NCBI RefSeq assembly: GCF_024347575.1
Contig: NZ_AP025503.1
Coordinates: 1,860,001-1,924,000, forward strand
Reading direction: 5' to 3'
Source of the DNA: Vibrio pelagius
GTDB lineage: Bacteria; Pseudomonadota; Gammaproteobacteria; Enterobacterales; Vibrionaceae
DNA: 64,000 nucleotides
The notes beneath the pieces are model-generated. The model searched no databases. It was not told where the DNA came from and saw nothing but the letters and a program-made list of their open reading frames with translations. Shown here one piece after another: positions 8,226 through 17,385 of this stretch (positions are counted from its first letter, which is position 1; every line of letters begins with the position of its first letter). The position numbers were made by a program, and so were the translations under genes.

Positions 8226-11063
8226 ATGGCATCTCCTCGTTTCTTAGTCGGTATCGATTTGGGTACCACCAACACTGTGGTGGCTTACTGTGAAATCACC
8301 GACGATTTACAACAATCCCCTGTTTCTCTGTTCGACATCGACCAGCTTATTGGCCCTGGCGAAGTGGTCCGTAAACCCCTACTCCCTTCTTTCCGTTATC
8401 ACCCAGCTCAAGGGCAGATTGCGCAAAACGATCTTACCCTTCCATGGGACGTTGAACCTGTCGCTGGCGATATTAGTAATGTGATTGTTGGTGAATGGGC
8501 ACGTGAGCTCGGCGCTAAAGTTGAAGGTCGCCAAGTATCCAGTGCAAAAAGTTGGCTCTCTCACCAAGCCGTAGACCGTAATTCGGACATCTTGCCATGG
8601 GCTGGTGCCAGCGACGTTGACAAGGTTTCTCCTGTTGTTGCGAGTGCAAGCTACCTCAACCATATCCGCCAAGCTTGGAACTACCGCAACCCAAGTAACA
8701 AGCTAGAAGATCAAGATGTTGTGGTAACAGTACCAGCATCGTTTGATGAAACAGCGCGTAAGTTGACGTTAGAAGCAGCTCAACTGGCGGGTCTTAACAA
8801 GATCTTACTGCTGGAAGAACCTCAAGCGGTTTGCTACGACTGGTATGCTCGCCACCAGCAAACAGCGGCAGAAGAGCTTGAACAACTGCCGCTGATCTTA
8901 GTGTGTGACGTGGGTGGTGGTACGACCGACTTAAGCTTGATTGAAGCACGCTTTAATTCCAACAATGGCGGTGAAGCAGAACTCGCCCTTGATCGTATTG
9001 GTGTTGGTGAACACCTAATGCTTGGTGGTGACAACCTCGACTTGGCGCTAGCTCACCTTGCTGAACAACGCTTCAACCAAACCAAAAAGCTCAACGCGTC
9101 TAGCCTAACCAAGCTTATTCAGCAGACTCGTAGCGCTAAAGAGAGTCTACTCTCAAGCCAAGCACCAGATGACGTAAAAATCACTATGCTGGGTAGTGGT
9201 TCGAAACTACTTGGTGGTACAAAGAGTATTGGATTGACCAAAGCCGAAGTACACCAGATTGCTCTGGAAGGCTTCTTCCCTCTTTCTGACTTTAATGAAG
9301 TTCCAGACAAACGCCGCAGTGCGGTGGTCGAGTTTGGTCTTCCTTATGTTGCTGATCCAGCGGTCAGTAAACACATCGCTGAATTCCTAACTCAGCATCA
9401 ACAAGTGTCAAAAGCTGCATTGGAAAACTCTTCAATCGAGCATGATGAGTCTGCACCAGCGATTCCAGTAGCCATCCTATTGAACGGTGGTGTGTTTAAC
9501 AGTGACTTGGTAACCGATCGTATCACTCAACTAATGAGTGGTTGGAAAGGCTCGGATATCACCGTATTAGATAACCCGCATCCAGATTGGTCGGTCGCTT
9601 TAGGTGCCGTTACCTTTGGTAAAGCACGTCGTGGCGCACAACTTAAAATTGGTGGTGGTGCCGCACGCTCCTACTTCTTGCACCTACAAGAAAAGAACAA
9701 GATGGGTAAAGCACTTTGTCTATTGGCTAAAGGTACAGAGGAAGGTCACGAGATTCGTCTAAGCAGTCGTCGCTTCTCTTTAACTCTTGGCGAACCAGTA
9801 CGATTCAACCTACTGACTTCCACTCATGATCAGATCGCTCACGATACTGCGATTCAAAATGGCGTGATGGTTGACGTCGATGCGGATCTTTTTTCACCGT
9901 TACCGCCTTATATCTCAACGCTGGAAAGCTTGGATGACAAAGAGCTTCAAGCTAACCAGAAAGAGCGTGTTGAGGTTCAGCTTGCTTGCCAATTAACAGA
10001 AGTCGGCACACTGAAAATGGAGTGTGTAAGTGTTAATGATGACAACCAGCGTTGGTCGTTGGAGTTTGAGGTTCGCAATAAGCAAAGTGATAATACCGAG
10101 CAAGAGCAGCTCCACCCTCGCCTTGAAGAGTGTAAAGAGCTCATATCTCGCCTCTACAGTGGGAATAAGAAAAGTGCCGATTCAAAAGAGATTAAGACAC
10201 TCGCTAAAGATCTTGAAAAGCGTTTAGGGAAACGGGATGAATGGGACTTCACCACCTTGCGTCACCTATTTGACACCTTCTCACTCGGTAGAAAACGCCG
10301 CCGCCGCTCTGAAGCCCACGAGAAAAACTGGCTTCGCTTGGCTGGATATTCCATGCGTCCCGGTTTTGGTGATCCAACGGATTCATGGCGTATGGAACAG
10401 CTGTGGGGTCTTTACCAGCAAGGTATCCAATTTAAGAATCATCAAGGCTGGACGGACTGGTGGGTATTCTGGCGTCGTGTTGCGGGCGGCTTAAACCAAG
10501 AGCAGCAAGAGACCATCTTGGCGGATATTGCTAAGTACCTGCACCCGGGCGCGATGAAGAATCCGAAATCAGCGAAAGATGCGCAAGACCATGGCTATGA
10601 GTCTATGGTTCGTTTAGCCGCATCTTTAGAGCAACTGGAAGTAGAAGACAAAGCGCTACTTTCGACTTGGTTCCTTAACAAAGCGATTAATCATAATCAG
10701 TTCGAGCAAGCGCACTGGTGGGCTCTGGGTCGTTTAGCGTCTCGTACGCCTCTGTACGGTAGCCAACACAGCGTCATTCCTCGTGAGCAAGCGGAGCAGT
10801 GGCTACCTAAGCTACTTGATCAGAACTGGCACAAAGAGCCTATGATCGCCTTTGCAGCCGTCATGATTTGTCGTAAGACGGGCGATCGCTTATTCGATAT
10901 TTCTGATGATTTCCGCGCACAAGTTATCGACAAGTTGAAGAGCAGTAAAGTACCAGACTCATGGCTAACACTGGTGACTGAAGTGACTGAACTTTCAGAA
11001 AGCGAGTCTAAGCGTGTGTTTGGTGATGCGCTACCAAGCGGGCTGAGTTTGATTCAGAGCTAA
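8226..11063 (+). CDS. Hsp70-family protein with C-terminal DUF3731
   Basis: 945 residues from the ATG at 8226. An in-frame TTG at 8205 is also open, but AATAAGG just before 8226 is the better ribosome binding site and VGIDLGTTNTVVAY then starts at the normal distance. ATPase motifs include VCDVGGGTTDLSLIEA and LLNGGVFNSDLVTDRI. Up to about residue 600 it parallels the upstream Hsp70. The remaining ~340 residues are a helical DUF3731 extension with basic GRKRRRRSEAHEKNW and a Trp-rich segment (GWTDWWVFWRRVAGG). Together with DUF2760 and the first Hsp70 this is a conserved but uncharacterised chaperone-like cluster. It probably arose by duplication of one Hsp70 gene. Confidence 0.88.
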   Translation: MASPRFLVGIDLGTTNTVVAYCEITDDLQQSPVSLFDIDQLIGPGEVVRKPLLPSFRYHPAQGQIAQNDLTLPWDVEPVAGDISNVIVGEWARELGAKVEGRQVSSAKSWLSHQAVDRNSDILPWAGASDVDKVSPVVASASYLNHIRQAWNYRNPSNKLEDQDVVVTVPASFDETARKLTLEAAQLAGLNKILLLEEPQAVCYDWYARHQQTAAEELEQLPLILVCDVGGGTTDLSLIEARFNSNNGGEAELALDRIGVGEHLMLGGDNLDLALAHLAEQRFNQTKKLNASSLTKLIQQTRSAKESLLSSQAPDDVKITMLGSGSKLLGGTKSIGLTKAEVHQIALEGFFPLSDFNEVPDKRRSAVVEFGLPYVADPAVSKHIAEFLTQHQQVSKAALENSSIEHDESAPAIPVAILLNGGVFNSDLVTDRITQLMSGWKGSDITVLDNPHPDWSVALGAVTFGKARRGAQLKIGGGAARSYFLHLQEKNKMGKALCLLAKGTEEGHEIRLSSRRFSLTLGEPVRFNLLTSTHDQIAHDTAIQNGVMVDVDADLFSPLPPYISTLESLDDKELQANQKERVEVQLACQLTEVGTLKMECVSVNDDNQRWSLEFEVRNKQSDNTEQEQLHPRLEECKELISRLYSGNKKSADSKEIKTLAKDLEKRLGKRDEWDFTTLRHLFDTFSLGRKRRRRSEAHEKNWLRLAGYSMRPGFGDPTDSWRMEQLWGLYQQGIQFKNHQGWTDWWVFWRRVAGGLNQEQQETILADIAKYLHPGAMKNPKSAKDAQDHGYESMVRLAASLEQLEVEDKALLSTWFLNKAINHNQFEQAHWWALGRLASRTPLYGSQHSVIPREQAEQWLPKLLDQNWHKEPMIAFAAVMICRKTGDRLFDISDDFRAQVIDKLKSSKVPDSWLTLVTEVTELSESESKRVFGDALPSGLSLIQS

Positions 11064-11092
11064 TCCGTTTTAATACGACCACTTGATAATAA

Positions 11093-11126
11093 AAAAGCCA
11101 CTTTCGCTGATTGAAAGTGGCTTTTT
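11093..11126 (+). terminator. Bidirectional rho-independent terminator
   Basis: 13-bp perfect stem AAAAGCCACTTTC/GAAAGTGGCTTTT plus T run. It ends the Hsp70 cluster and, read from the other strand, the small gene at 11190. Confidence 0.9.
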
Positions 11127-11189
11127 AGTTTATGTTGGTTACCTTGTTTAACCATTTAAATCGTTGAACCATAACGTGGTTTGTCATTA

Positions 11190-11405
11190 CTAATGTTTTG
11201 TTCCGGTTGGGTTAATCGTAAAATCCGTGTGTTCATAAATATCAGACAGTTTTTTAGGTTTCTTCGGTTTTGCTCCTCGTTTAGTTGGCTGATGAGTTTC
11301 GTTCAATATCCACTCCTCATGCATTTTTGCCGAATCCAAGAAATCTGGATCTTCCATTGCTTCCTTGCGAAGTTTATTTACACGTTCGAGAGTTTCCCAA
11401 ATCAT
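11190..11405 (-). CDS. Small basic protein of unknown function
   Basis: 71 residues with no signal peptide or membrane segment. It has an acidic helical N-terminal half (ETLERVNKLRKEAMEDPDF) and a basic proline/lysine stretch (KRGAKPKKPKKLSDIYEH). The strong GGAGGTGAAGTATT site before the ATG and the terminator behind it indicate a real gene. No family is recognised. Confidence 0.65.
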   Translation of the reverse strand: MIWETLERVNKLRKEAMEDPDFLDSAKMHEEWILNETHQPTKRGAKPKKPKKLSDIYEHTDFTINPTGTKH

Positions 11406-11540
11406 AATACTTCACCTCCACTAAGGCAGTACTATAAATTTAGTCCACAGGCGAAAAACTTCAAATAAACTAATGAGATAGCGATCTCATTTTGAGAATC
11501 TAGCCAATTATCAGGTCAGTTTTTATCCAATCAGCACGAT

Positions 11541-11570
11541 CAAAAAAGCGAGCATCAAGCCCGCCTTTTT
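11541..11570 (-). terminator. Probable terminator of the DUF2947 gene
   Basis: On the reverse strand an imperfect GC-rich stem (GGCGGGC/GCTCGC) is followed by six T residues. Confidence 0.55.
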
Positions 11571-11601
11571 CATCTGATCACGCCAAAAGCATACCGAGAT
11601 A

Positions 11602-12078
11602 TTACTCTGCGCGATTACCGATCTTCACTGTACCATTGGTTGCAAACCATAGTGCTTGTGAGCGACGACGTCCGAGTAAAATCGGGCCATCATCGTAGAA
11701 CAAAAAGTTCTTCCAATGCTTCTTAAATACCGACCATTTAGTCTCAAGAACATTGTATTTTTCATAGCAAAAATAAACAGTTACGTCATCTTGCCAGTCA
11801 ATGAAGTCTAAGATCTCTTGTGGCATATCCGGTTCGTCAGCTTCCCAGTTTTCCATCCAACTGATCTCTTGCTCCCAGTTAGATGCTTTGCTTGGCCAGT
11901 CTTGCGAGCTCAATCTATCTGCATCTGGGCTCTGTGGGCTTACATTCTCTTTCCAGAACTGAGAAGCACGCGCCTGTGTCATAGGTTTGATCTTTTCTAA
12001 GTCTTCAGCAGGCAATGGCATTGACTGATGAGTGAAAATCCATTTTCTTTGGTATTCGTCCAAAGTTGTATATGACAT
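11602..12078 (-). CDS. DUF2947 family protein
   Basis: 158 residues from the ATG at 12078, with TAAGGA 7 bases upstream. An overlapping TTG start one codon earlier is rejected. The sequence (DEYQRKWIFTHQSMPL, ISWMENWEADEPDMP, WKNFLFYDDGP) fits DUF2947, a Trp-rich soluble protein family of gammaproteobacteria without a known function. The C-terminus GRRRSQALWFATNGTVKIG looks like a beta hairpin closing a small globular domain. It is transcribed alone, 98 bp below rimJ. Confidence 0.8.
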   Translation of the reverse strand: MSYTTLDEYQRKWIFTHQSMPLPAEDLEKIKPMTQARASQFWKENVSPQSPDADRLSSQDWPSKASNWEQEISWMENWEADEPDMPQEILDFIDWQDDVTVYFCYEKYNVLETKWSVFKKHWKNFLFYDDGPILLGRRRSQALWFATNGTVKIGNRAE

Positions 12079-12176
12079 CAAATTTCCTTAACTTTTAAAA
12101 AGCCTTGTTCAATCGGCTTGATATTTTTCCTACCGAGCTTAAACGCTCAGTAAATGCTAATTCTAGATCATCGCGA

Positions 12177-12755
12177 TCATTTCTCTTCCCAATTTGGGTT
12201 GATCAATGAAGTGAGGACATGATCCCGCCACTGGCCGTCGATCAAAAGGTAATCTTTAGCAAACCCTTCTTTCTCGAAGCCTAAATGCTGTAATACCGCC
12301 GCACTTCTTTCATTATGTGGGATATACCCTGCCATGATGCGATGCATCTTTTGCACTTCAAACATGTAATCCAACGCCATACGAAGCGCTTTGCGCATGT
12401 AACCATTGCCCTGCGCATCTTTCGCTAGGGAATAACCCAAGTTACACGCATGAAATGGGAATCGAGATAGGTTACTGAACGACACAGTACCTAACATCTC
12501 GTTGGTCTCTGCGTTGATAATCAAGCAGTAATAAGCCAGCCCCATTTTGTGCAGTTCATTGAGCTTAATTAGACGCTGAGCCCAACCAGTGCGTTCAAAG
12601 AACGCCTCTTCGCGAGTGGGCTCCCAAGGCTTTAAGTGCTCACGGTTGGCTTGAAAATAACCACTGATCAAAGACGCATCGTCTATTTCTGCAGTACGCA
12701 CAATCAGGTTACCTGAACGTTTATATAACCGCTCAGGAGTGCTCTTATCTTCCAT
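12177..12755 (-). CDS. rimJ: Ribosomal protein alanine N-acetyltransferase RimJ-like
   Basis: 192 residues from the ATG at 12755. The GNAT fold is clear: LGYSLAKDAQGNGYMRKALR contains the acetyl-CoA-binding Q/R-x-x-G-x-G/A loop, and HNERSAAVLQHLGFEKEGF is the C-terminal strand and helix found in RimJ/RimL. RimJ acetylates the N-terminal alanine of ribosomal protein S5. The exact substrate here is inferred from similarity. The start lies 9 bases after the tyrR stop with AGGGTCG as ribosome site, so it is probably co-transcribed with tyrR. Confidence 0.85.
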   Translation of the reverse strand: MEDKSTPERLYKRSGNLIVRTAEIDDASLISGYFQANREHLKPWEPTREEAFFERTGWAQRLIKLNELHKMGLAYYCLIINAETNEMLGTVSFSNLSRFPFHACNLGYSLAKDAQGNGYMRKALRMALDYMFEVQKMHRIMAGYIPHNERSAAVLQHLGFEKEGFAKDYLLIDGQWRDHVLTSLINPNWEEK

Positions 12756-12764
12756 CAAACGACC

Positions 12765-14309
12765 CTAATTCTTGCGGATACCATAATCTCGAAGCTTATT
12801 GGCAATCGAGGTATGAGACACATTCAATCGCTTAGCGAGTTTGCGGCTCGATGGGAAAGACTGATAAAGCTTCTCTAAGATTTGCGATTCGTAGTCTTTC
12901 ATTATCTCATCCAGTGAACCGTCTAGGCTAAGATTAGCCATGCCAGAGTTCATGGTTTCTAGCTGCGGCAAATGGAACTGCTCAATCGCTAGAGTATCAC
13001 CTTCCAGCTCTGTCAGCGCACGCAGCACCATATTATCAAGCTGGCGGATGTTACCCGGCCACTGATAGTTACCAAGCTGCTCAACCAGTTCTGCAGTAAG
13101 CTTAGGTTTTAGCATACCGAGCTGCTGTGCGTACTTCGCCACAAAAAGCTCAAGTAGCGGCGCAACGTCATTCGAGCGCTCTCTCAGTGCTGGAATCGAC
13201 AGTGTCAGTACATTTAAGCGGTAGAACAGGTCTTCACGGAACGAACCAGAGTCTGCCAGTTCAGAGAGCTTGTGGCGCGTTGAAGCGATAATACGCACAT
13301 CTGCATGCATCTCTTCTTCTTCACCAACACGTCTAAAGCTGCCGTCTTGTAGGAAGCGCAACAGTTTAATCTGCAGGTGTGGGCTCATCTCACCGATTTC
13401 ATCGAGGAAAACCGTACCGCCATTCGCTTGCTCAAAGATACCTTTATGGCCCTGCTCGTGGTTAAACGAACCTGGAGCATGGCCGAACAGTTCCGTTTCT
13501 GCAACATCATCTGGCATTGAGGCACAGCTCAAGACAAGGAAAGGCGATGAAGAGCGATGAGAGCGGTTATGACACGCTTTCGCTAACATCTCTTTACCTG
13601 TACCCGTATCACCTTCAATAAGCAGCGGTTGGTCGAGCATCGCCAGTTTCTTAGCTTGGCTGATCAGCGCTTTATGACGGTTAGAGACACCGACAAAATG
13701 TTCAAAGCCTAAATTGTTTTGCTCTGATAGTGAATCTTGCTGCGCTTGATCTTGCTGACACGAGCGAATGGTCATTACACCACTTGCCAGCACTGGCTCA
13801 TTAACGTCACCACCTAGATAAACAGGGAGGATCTCGATAGAGAAGTCTAAACCATCCAAAACCACAACCTGACGATGACGTTTTACGTCACCTTCAATCC
13901 AGCGACTGAAGTTGAAGTTAGGGACAAAAGTAGAGATAGGCTCACCCACGACCTCTTTTTCTGTCTTACCAAATAGATTAAGCGCGGCATGGTTAACCAT
14001 GTCTACTGACCCTTTAAGGTCGATAGAGATAACCGGGTCAGGAAGGTTGGCAAGTAGTGCAATCAGCTCTGTGTTATGCCTTTCACTTGGCATAAACTGA
14101 ATTTTTCGGACGTCCTTTACACCAGAAATTCGACGAATTTCAGCCATAAGTTCACTAAAGGCATCAAAGTCAATATCTGGGCAATTCAGATAAATAATAC
14201 CTTTAACATCAATCTCGATACCGCGTAGATCGATGCTTTTGGTTGCTAAAATATCAAGCAGCTCACGGGTTAAACCGAGTCTGTCTTCACACAATACTTC
14301 AAGACGCAC
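12765..14309 (-). CDS. tyrR: Transcriptional regulator TyrR
   Basis: 514 residues, the family length. Domains in order: ACT (1-~72, MRLEVLCEDRLGLTRELLDIL), PAS (~78-190, LPDPVISIDLKGSVDMVN), AAA+ ATPase (~205-430, Walker A EGDTGTGKE, Walker B GGTVFLDEIGEMS) and a C-terminal helix-turn-helix (SSRKLAKRLNVSHTSIANKLRDYG). The sigma-54-contacting GAFTGA loop is replaced by PGSFNHE, as in other TyrR proteins, which work with sigma-70 RNA polymerase. TyrR senses Tyr, Phe, Trp and ATP and controls aromatic amino acid synthesis and transport. A TyrR-box-like palindrome lies upstream (14379-14406). Order ycjX-ycjF-tyrR is as in E. coli. Confidence 0.97.
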   Translation of the reverse strand: MRLEVLCEDRLGLTRELLDILATKSIDLRGIEIDVKGIIYLNCPDIDFDAFSELMAEIRRISGVKDVRKIQFMPSERHNTELIALLANLPDPVISIDLKGSVDMVNHAALNLFGKTEKEVVGEPISTFVPNFNFSRWIEGDVKRHRQVVVLDGLDFSIEILPVYLGGDVNEPVLASGVMTIRSCQQDQAQQDSLSEQNNLGFEHFVGVSNRHKALISQAKKLAMLDQPLLIEGDTGTGKEMLAKACHNRSHRSSSPFLVLSCASMPDDVAETELFGHAPGSFNHEQGHKGIFEQANGGTVFLDEIGEMSPHLQIKLLRFLQDGSFRRVGEEEEMHADVRIIASTRHKLSELADSGSFREDLFYRLNVLTLSIPALRERSNDVAPLLELFVAKYAQQLGMLKPKLTAELVEQLGNYQWPGNIRQLDNMVLRALTELEGDTLAIEQFHLPQLETMNSGMANLSLDGSLDEIMKDYESQILEKLYQSFPSSRKLAKRLNVSHTSIANKLRDYGIRKN

Positions 14310-14378
14310 AAGTGTTCCTATTCAAGGTGTCAGGATAAGTTGACAGTAGTGTGAATTAAGGCCTCTATTCAGTCAAGA

Positions 14379-14406
14379 AGAAGAGTAAACAGATGTTTAC
14401 TCTTCT
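14379..14406. promoter_or_regulatory. TyrR-box-like palindrome, possibly also a ycjF terminator
   Basis: AGAAGAGTAAACA/TGTTTACTCTTCT is a perfect 13-bp inverted repeat around GA. Its core AGTAAA-N6-TTTACT differs from the TyrR box TGTAAA-N6-TTTACA only at the two outer bases. It lies 70-97 bp upstream of the tyrR ATG and just after the ycjF stop. On the reverse strand the stem is followed by CTTCTTCTTG, so it could also act as a weak terminator. Confidence 0.5.
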
Positions 14407-14414
14407 CTCAATAA

Positions 14415-15467
14415 TTATTTAATTGCGATACGTTTCAGCTCGTGAACTACCGCTTTGCGCATATGTGATAGCTTCACTTTGCGATCTTGATGCCAAGGCA
14501 TTGGTCGCAGCAGTGCCATCGCCTTTAAACCTAAACGGGCTGTTAGTATACCAACACCCAAGCCTTGCCCCGCTCTCGCTGATACTTTGCCCGCCAAGTC
14601 CATCGAAACGAGATCCATGCTTGCATCGATTGCCAGCTCACTGGCACCCGCAGCCGCCATGTTCACCAATACCAGTTTGAACAATTTCAAACGCGACCAG
14701 TAACCTAACTCAATGCCATACACATCAGCCAGTTTGTCGATCATGGTGAAATTACGCCAAGCCACCAGCAACATATCTGCGGCAGCCAATGGGCTTACAG
14801 CGACAAGGGCTGCTGATTCTGTTGAGTATCGTGTAACAAGATTGGTAGCAATCTTATCTTGTTGCGACACGACAATCGCATCGTACATATCTAGCACTTC
14901 GGCATCGCTGTGCGCTGGGTTAATGCTGTTCTTCCATTTATCAAACGCTGGCGACTCAGCAATAATGCCGCCCTGCTTGGCGATGTCTTCACAGAAGGCT
15001 TTGCCCTTGCCGACGCTATCGCTTTTCAGTAGCACTTCGCTCTGCTCTTGAACACTGAAGTGGTTTCTCAAAGAACGCAGTTTCCACAACTCTTTACCCA
15101 TAACACCAATACCAAGCGAAGCGATTGCCGCCATAAAACCAGCCCAACCAAGTGATAACCAGTCTGTAGTTTGGATAGCAGTGATAACACTATCGATAGC
15201 TTGCCAGCCCACTAAGCCTGCAAAAGCCGCTAGTAGACCTGAAGCCAGCCATTTACGTCCACGACTTGGACGGATGACCTGCTCCAGCTGTTTCTCTGGT
15301 TCCCCCTGCTGTTCGCTGTCTTGTTCTACAGCAGCAGGAATGAACTTCTCTTGCTGTTCAAATACGGTCTGTGCATTCAGCTCTGGCGTATCTTGACGTT
15401 TTTCCTCATCAGCAAACTCACTATTCAGTGGTTGGTCGAAGACTTGTTTGGTTTTCAATTCACTCAT
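14415..15467 (-). CDS. ycjF: YcjF/TIGR01620 family inner-membrane protein
   Basis: 350 residues (E. coli YcjF 353). The N-terminal ~65 residues are acidic and Gln-rich and likely disordered. Two membrane segments follow (~75-92 [16 protein letters not shown] and ~105-125 [16 protein letters not shown]). A large domain of unknown function (DUF697-like, with [27 protein letters not shown]) fills the C-terminal half. It starts 11 bp after the ycjX stop and is clearly in the same operon. Function is unknown. The family travels with the YcjX GTPase. Confidence 0.92.
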   Translation of the reverse strand: MSELKTKQVFDQPLNSEFADEEKRQDTPELNAQTVFEQQEKFIPAAVEQDSEQQGEPEKQLEQVIRPSRGRKWLASGLLAAFAGLVGWQAIDSVITAIQTTDWLSLGWAGFMAAIASLGIGVMGKELWKLRSLRNHFSVQEQSEVLLKSDSVGKGKAFCEDIAKQGGIIAESPAFDKWKNSINPAHSDAEVLDMYDAIVVSQQDKIATNLVTRYSTESAALVAVSPLAAADMLLVAWRNFTMIDKLADVYGIELGYWSRLKLFKLVLVNMAAAGASELAIDASMDLVSMDLAGKVSARAGQGLGVGILTARLGLKAMALLRPMPWHQDRKVKLSHMRKAVVHELKRIAIK

Positions 15468-15478
15468 TCTTTCACCCC

Positions 15479-16852
15479 CTACTTCAGTTTATCGCCAATA
15501 AGATATTCAAGTGCTTTGTCCATTCTCACATGCTGACAAGGTTCATCAGAATGCTGAGGCATAGGCCTGAAGCTAGTGAAATCGAAGCTATTCTGTTGCC
15601 AATAGTCTTTGTGCGGTAACTTCTTCGGCACTTCACCTGGATACATGGTTTGTGGTTGCCCATCCAATGTGGTGCCTTGCAGCGCTGGTTGGCTACTCGA
15701 ACCTGAGGCGATGAAGCCTGCACTGGTTGCTTGAATCGACGCGATACTCATGCAGCTCATTTCAATGTGTTCAAAGGCCGCTTGCTGCCAAGCTGGATGA
15801 ACCATCTGCTGCAGTAAAGACACGAGATTGGGATGCTGATCCGGTGTTACATGATCTGCTTTGGTTGCTGCAAATAGGATCTTGTCGATTTTCGGCGCAA
15901 ACAGACGACGCAAAACATTGCTACGCCCATATTTAAAGCTCTTTAATAACTGCTCTAGTGCACCACGCATGTCCATGAAAGAGTCATGTCCAGCATTTAG
16001 AGGCTGTAAGCAGTCGACCAACACGATTTGGCGGTCAAACGTAGCGAAGTGATTCTTATAAAACGCCTTTACCACTTTCTGTTGGTACTCTTCATAGCGC
16101 GCTTTTAATACCGCGTAATTACTCTGTTTGCCATATTTTTCGTTTGGCTCAAGGCAAGGAAAGAACTGAAGCACAGGTGCACCTTCTAGTTCACCCGGCA
16201 GGACAAATCTCCCCGGTTGAACCCAATGCAAACCTTGCTCTTTACAACCGTGTAGATATTGAGTGTATGTGTCCGCGATCTCAGCCAAGCGCTTTTCGTC
16301 CGCATCGACAAGTAGATCCAGTTCACTTGCTTGCTCTCTCCATACTTGTGCCAATTCAGCGCGCTGACCTTTCAGCGCGGCAAACTGAGACTGACTCCAA
16401 GTATCGAAATCCATATCCAGTAGCGGTAAGTCCAGTAGCCACTCTCCCGGATAGTCGATAATATCGAGATACAAGGTGCTATTTTTACTGAGCAGCTTCT
16501 TTGCGCCGCGCGCTGGCTTGTACTTGAGTGCCAAGCGAATCTCACTCACATCTCTCGTTGGCACTGGCCAAAATGGTGGCTCTGCATTCAGCGCATCCAT
16601 CGCCTCATCATAAGAGAAGCGCGGAATCATCATGTTGTGCTGTGGGATGCGTTTTGCGCCAATTAAGCGTCCATCTCGCGCCGCAGTAAACAGGGGCAAG
16701 TTATTGTGGGTTGAGGTATGCAGCAGTTGGTTCACTAAGGAAGTGATAAAAGCAGTTTTACCCGCGCGCGATAAGCCAGTCACCGCCACTCTAATATGAG
16801 AATCCGTTCCTCGACTGATAAAGTCACTCACTTCTTGTGTTATTTTTTTCAT
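15479..16852 (-). CDS. ycjX: YcjX-like GTP-binding protein
   Basis: 457 residues from the ATG at 16852, which has GGAG 8 bases upstream and gives the family length (E. coli YcjX 465). The longer frame to 16945 lacks a good site. The P-loop [15 protein letters not shown] lies at ~26-40, the switch-like [14 protein letters not shown] near 125, and [11 protein letters not shown] (NKxD-like) farther on. YcjX proteins are stress-linked P-loop NTPases related to dynamin and Ras folds. In E. coli the pair ycjX-ycjF sits beside the psp operon. No psp genes are present here. Membrane location through YcjF is inferred. Confidence 0.92.
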   Translation of the reverse strand: MKKITQEVSDFISRGTDSHIRVAVTGLSRAGKTAFITSLVNQLLHTSTHNNLPLFTAARDGRLIGAKRIPQHNMMIPRFSYDEAMDALNAEPPFWPVPTRDVSEIRLALKYKPARGAKKLLSKNSTLYLDIIDYPGEWLLDLPLLDMDFDTWSQSQFAALKGQRAELAQVWREQASELDLLVDADEKRLAEIADTYTQYLHGCKEQGLHWVQPGRFVLPGELEGAPVLQFFPCLEPNEKYGKQSNYAVLKARYEEYQQKVVKAFYKNHFATFDRQIVLVDCLQPLNAGHDSFMDMRGALEQLLKSFKYGRSNVLRRLFAPKIDKILFAATKADHVTPDQHPNLVSLLQQMVHPAWQQAAFEHIEMSCMSIASIQATSAGFIASGSSSQPALQGTTLDGQPQTMYPGEVPKKLPHKDYWQQNSFDFTSFRPMPQHSDEPCQHVRMDKALEYLIGDKLK

Positions 16853-16999
16853 TCGAACGACTCCGTTATACTTGGCTCGCATGCTTAACTGCCTACGAGC
16901 ACATTTCAAAAACAGGGGATAAGAAAGAGAAGTAAATGAATGCACCTGCCCTGTTTATGCGAAGTATTATCTAACATCATTTCTTAATGCTAGATGAAT

Positions 17000-17035
17000 A
17001 AAAGCCCCTGATTATCATTATAATCAGGGGCTTTT
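17000..17035 (-). terminator. Terminator of the small membrane protein gene
   Basis: 15-bp perfect stem AAAAGCCCCTGATTA/TAATCAGGGGCTTTT between ycjX and the small gene at 17063. Confidence 0.88.
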
Positions 17036-17062
17036 GACAATTTATCTGTTTGCATTTTACGA

Positions 17063-17248
17063 TTAATCGTCTTCTATCAACTTATAGATAACAAATAGTG
17101 CAATCTCTGCAATCAACCACAACGCACATGTAATTGTGACGTATTTATTATCGAAAATGCTAATCCCTTTCAAGATCAGATCATAACCAACAAAACCACC
17201 AATCACTACGGCTAAAATAATCTGGAGGATCTGAATAAAACGAGGCAT
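17063..17248 (-). CDS. Small two-pass membrane protein
   Basis: 61 residues with two hydrophobic helices, ~5-24 (IQILQIILAVVIGGFVGYDL) and ~38-56 (TITCALWLIAEIALFVIYK), and an acidic end (EDD). AGGAGAAACGG before the ATG is a strong ribosome binding site, and a dedicated terminator follows, so the gene is probably real. No family is recognised. Confidence 0.65.
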   Translation of the reverse strand: MPRFIQILQIILAVVIGGFVGYDLILKGISIFDNKYVTITCALWLIAEIALFVIYKLIEDD

Positions 17249-17310
17249 CCGTTTCTCCTATACTCTTATATCAAACTATGTGTTTATCACTATATCATTG
17301 ATAATAAGAC

Positions 17311-17336
17311 AAAAGTGCAGGAGTTGCTGCACTTTT
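17311..17336. terminator. Terminator downstream of fumarase
   Basis: 10-bp stem AAAAGTGCAG/CTGCACTTTT with T-rich tails on both strands. Confidence 0.8.
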
Positions 17337-17385
17337 CTCTTTTTCGAGCAAAAAATCTAAATTTTATGCCCTGATCATTCACTGA

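Noticed and set aside
12765..14309. TyrR as a sigma-54 activator
   Set aside because: The GAFTGA loop is replaced by PGSFNHE, so contact with sigma-54 is unlikely.
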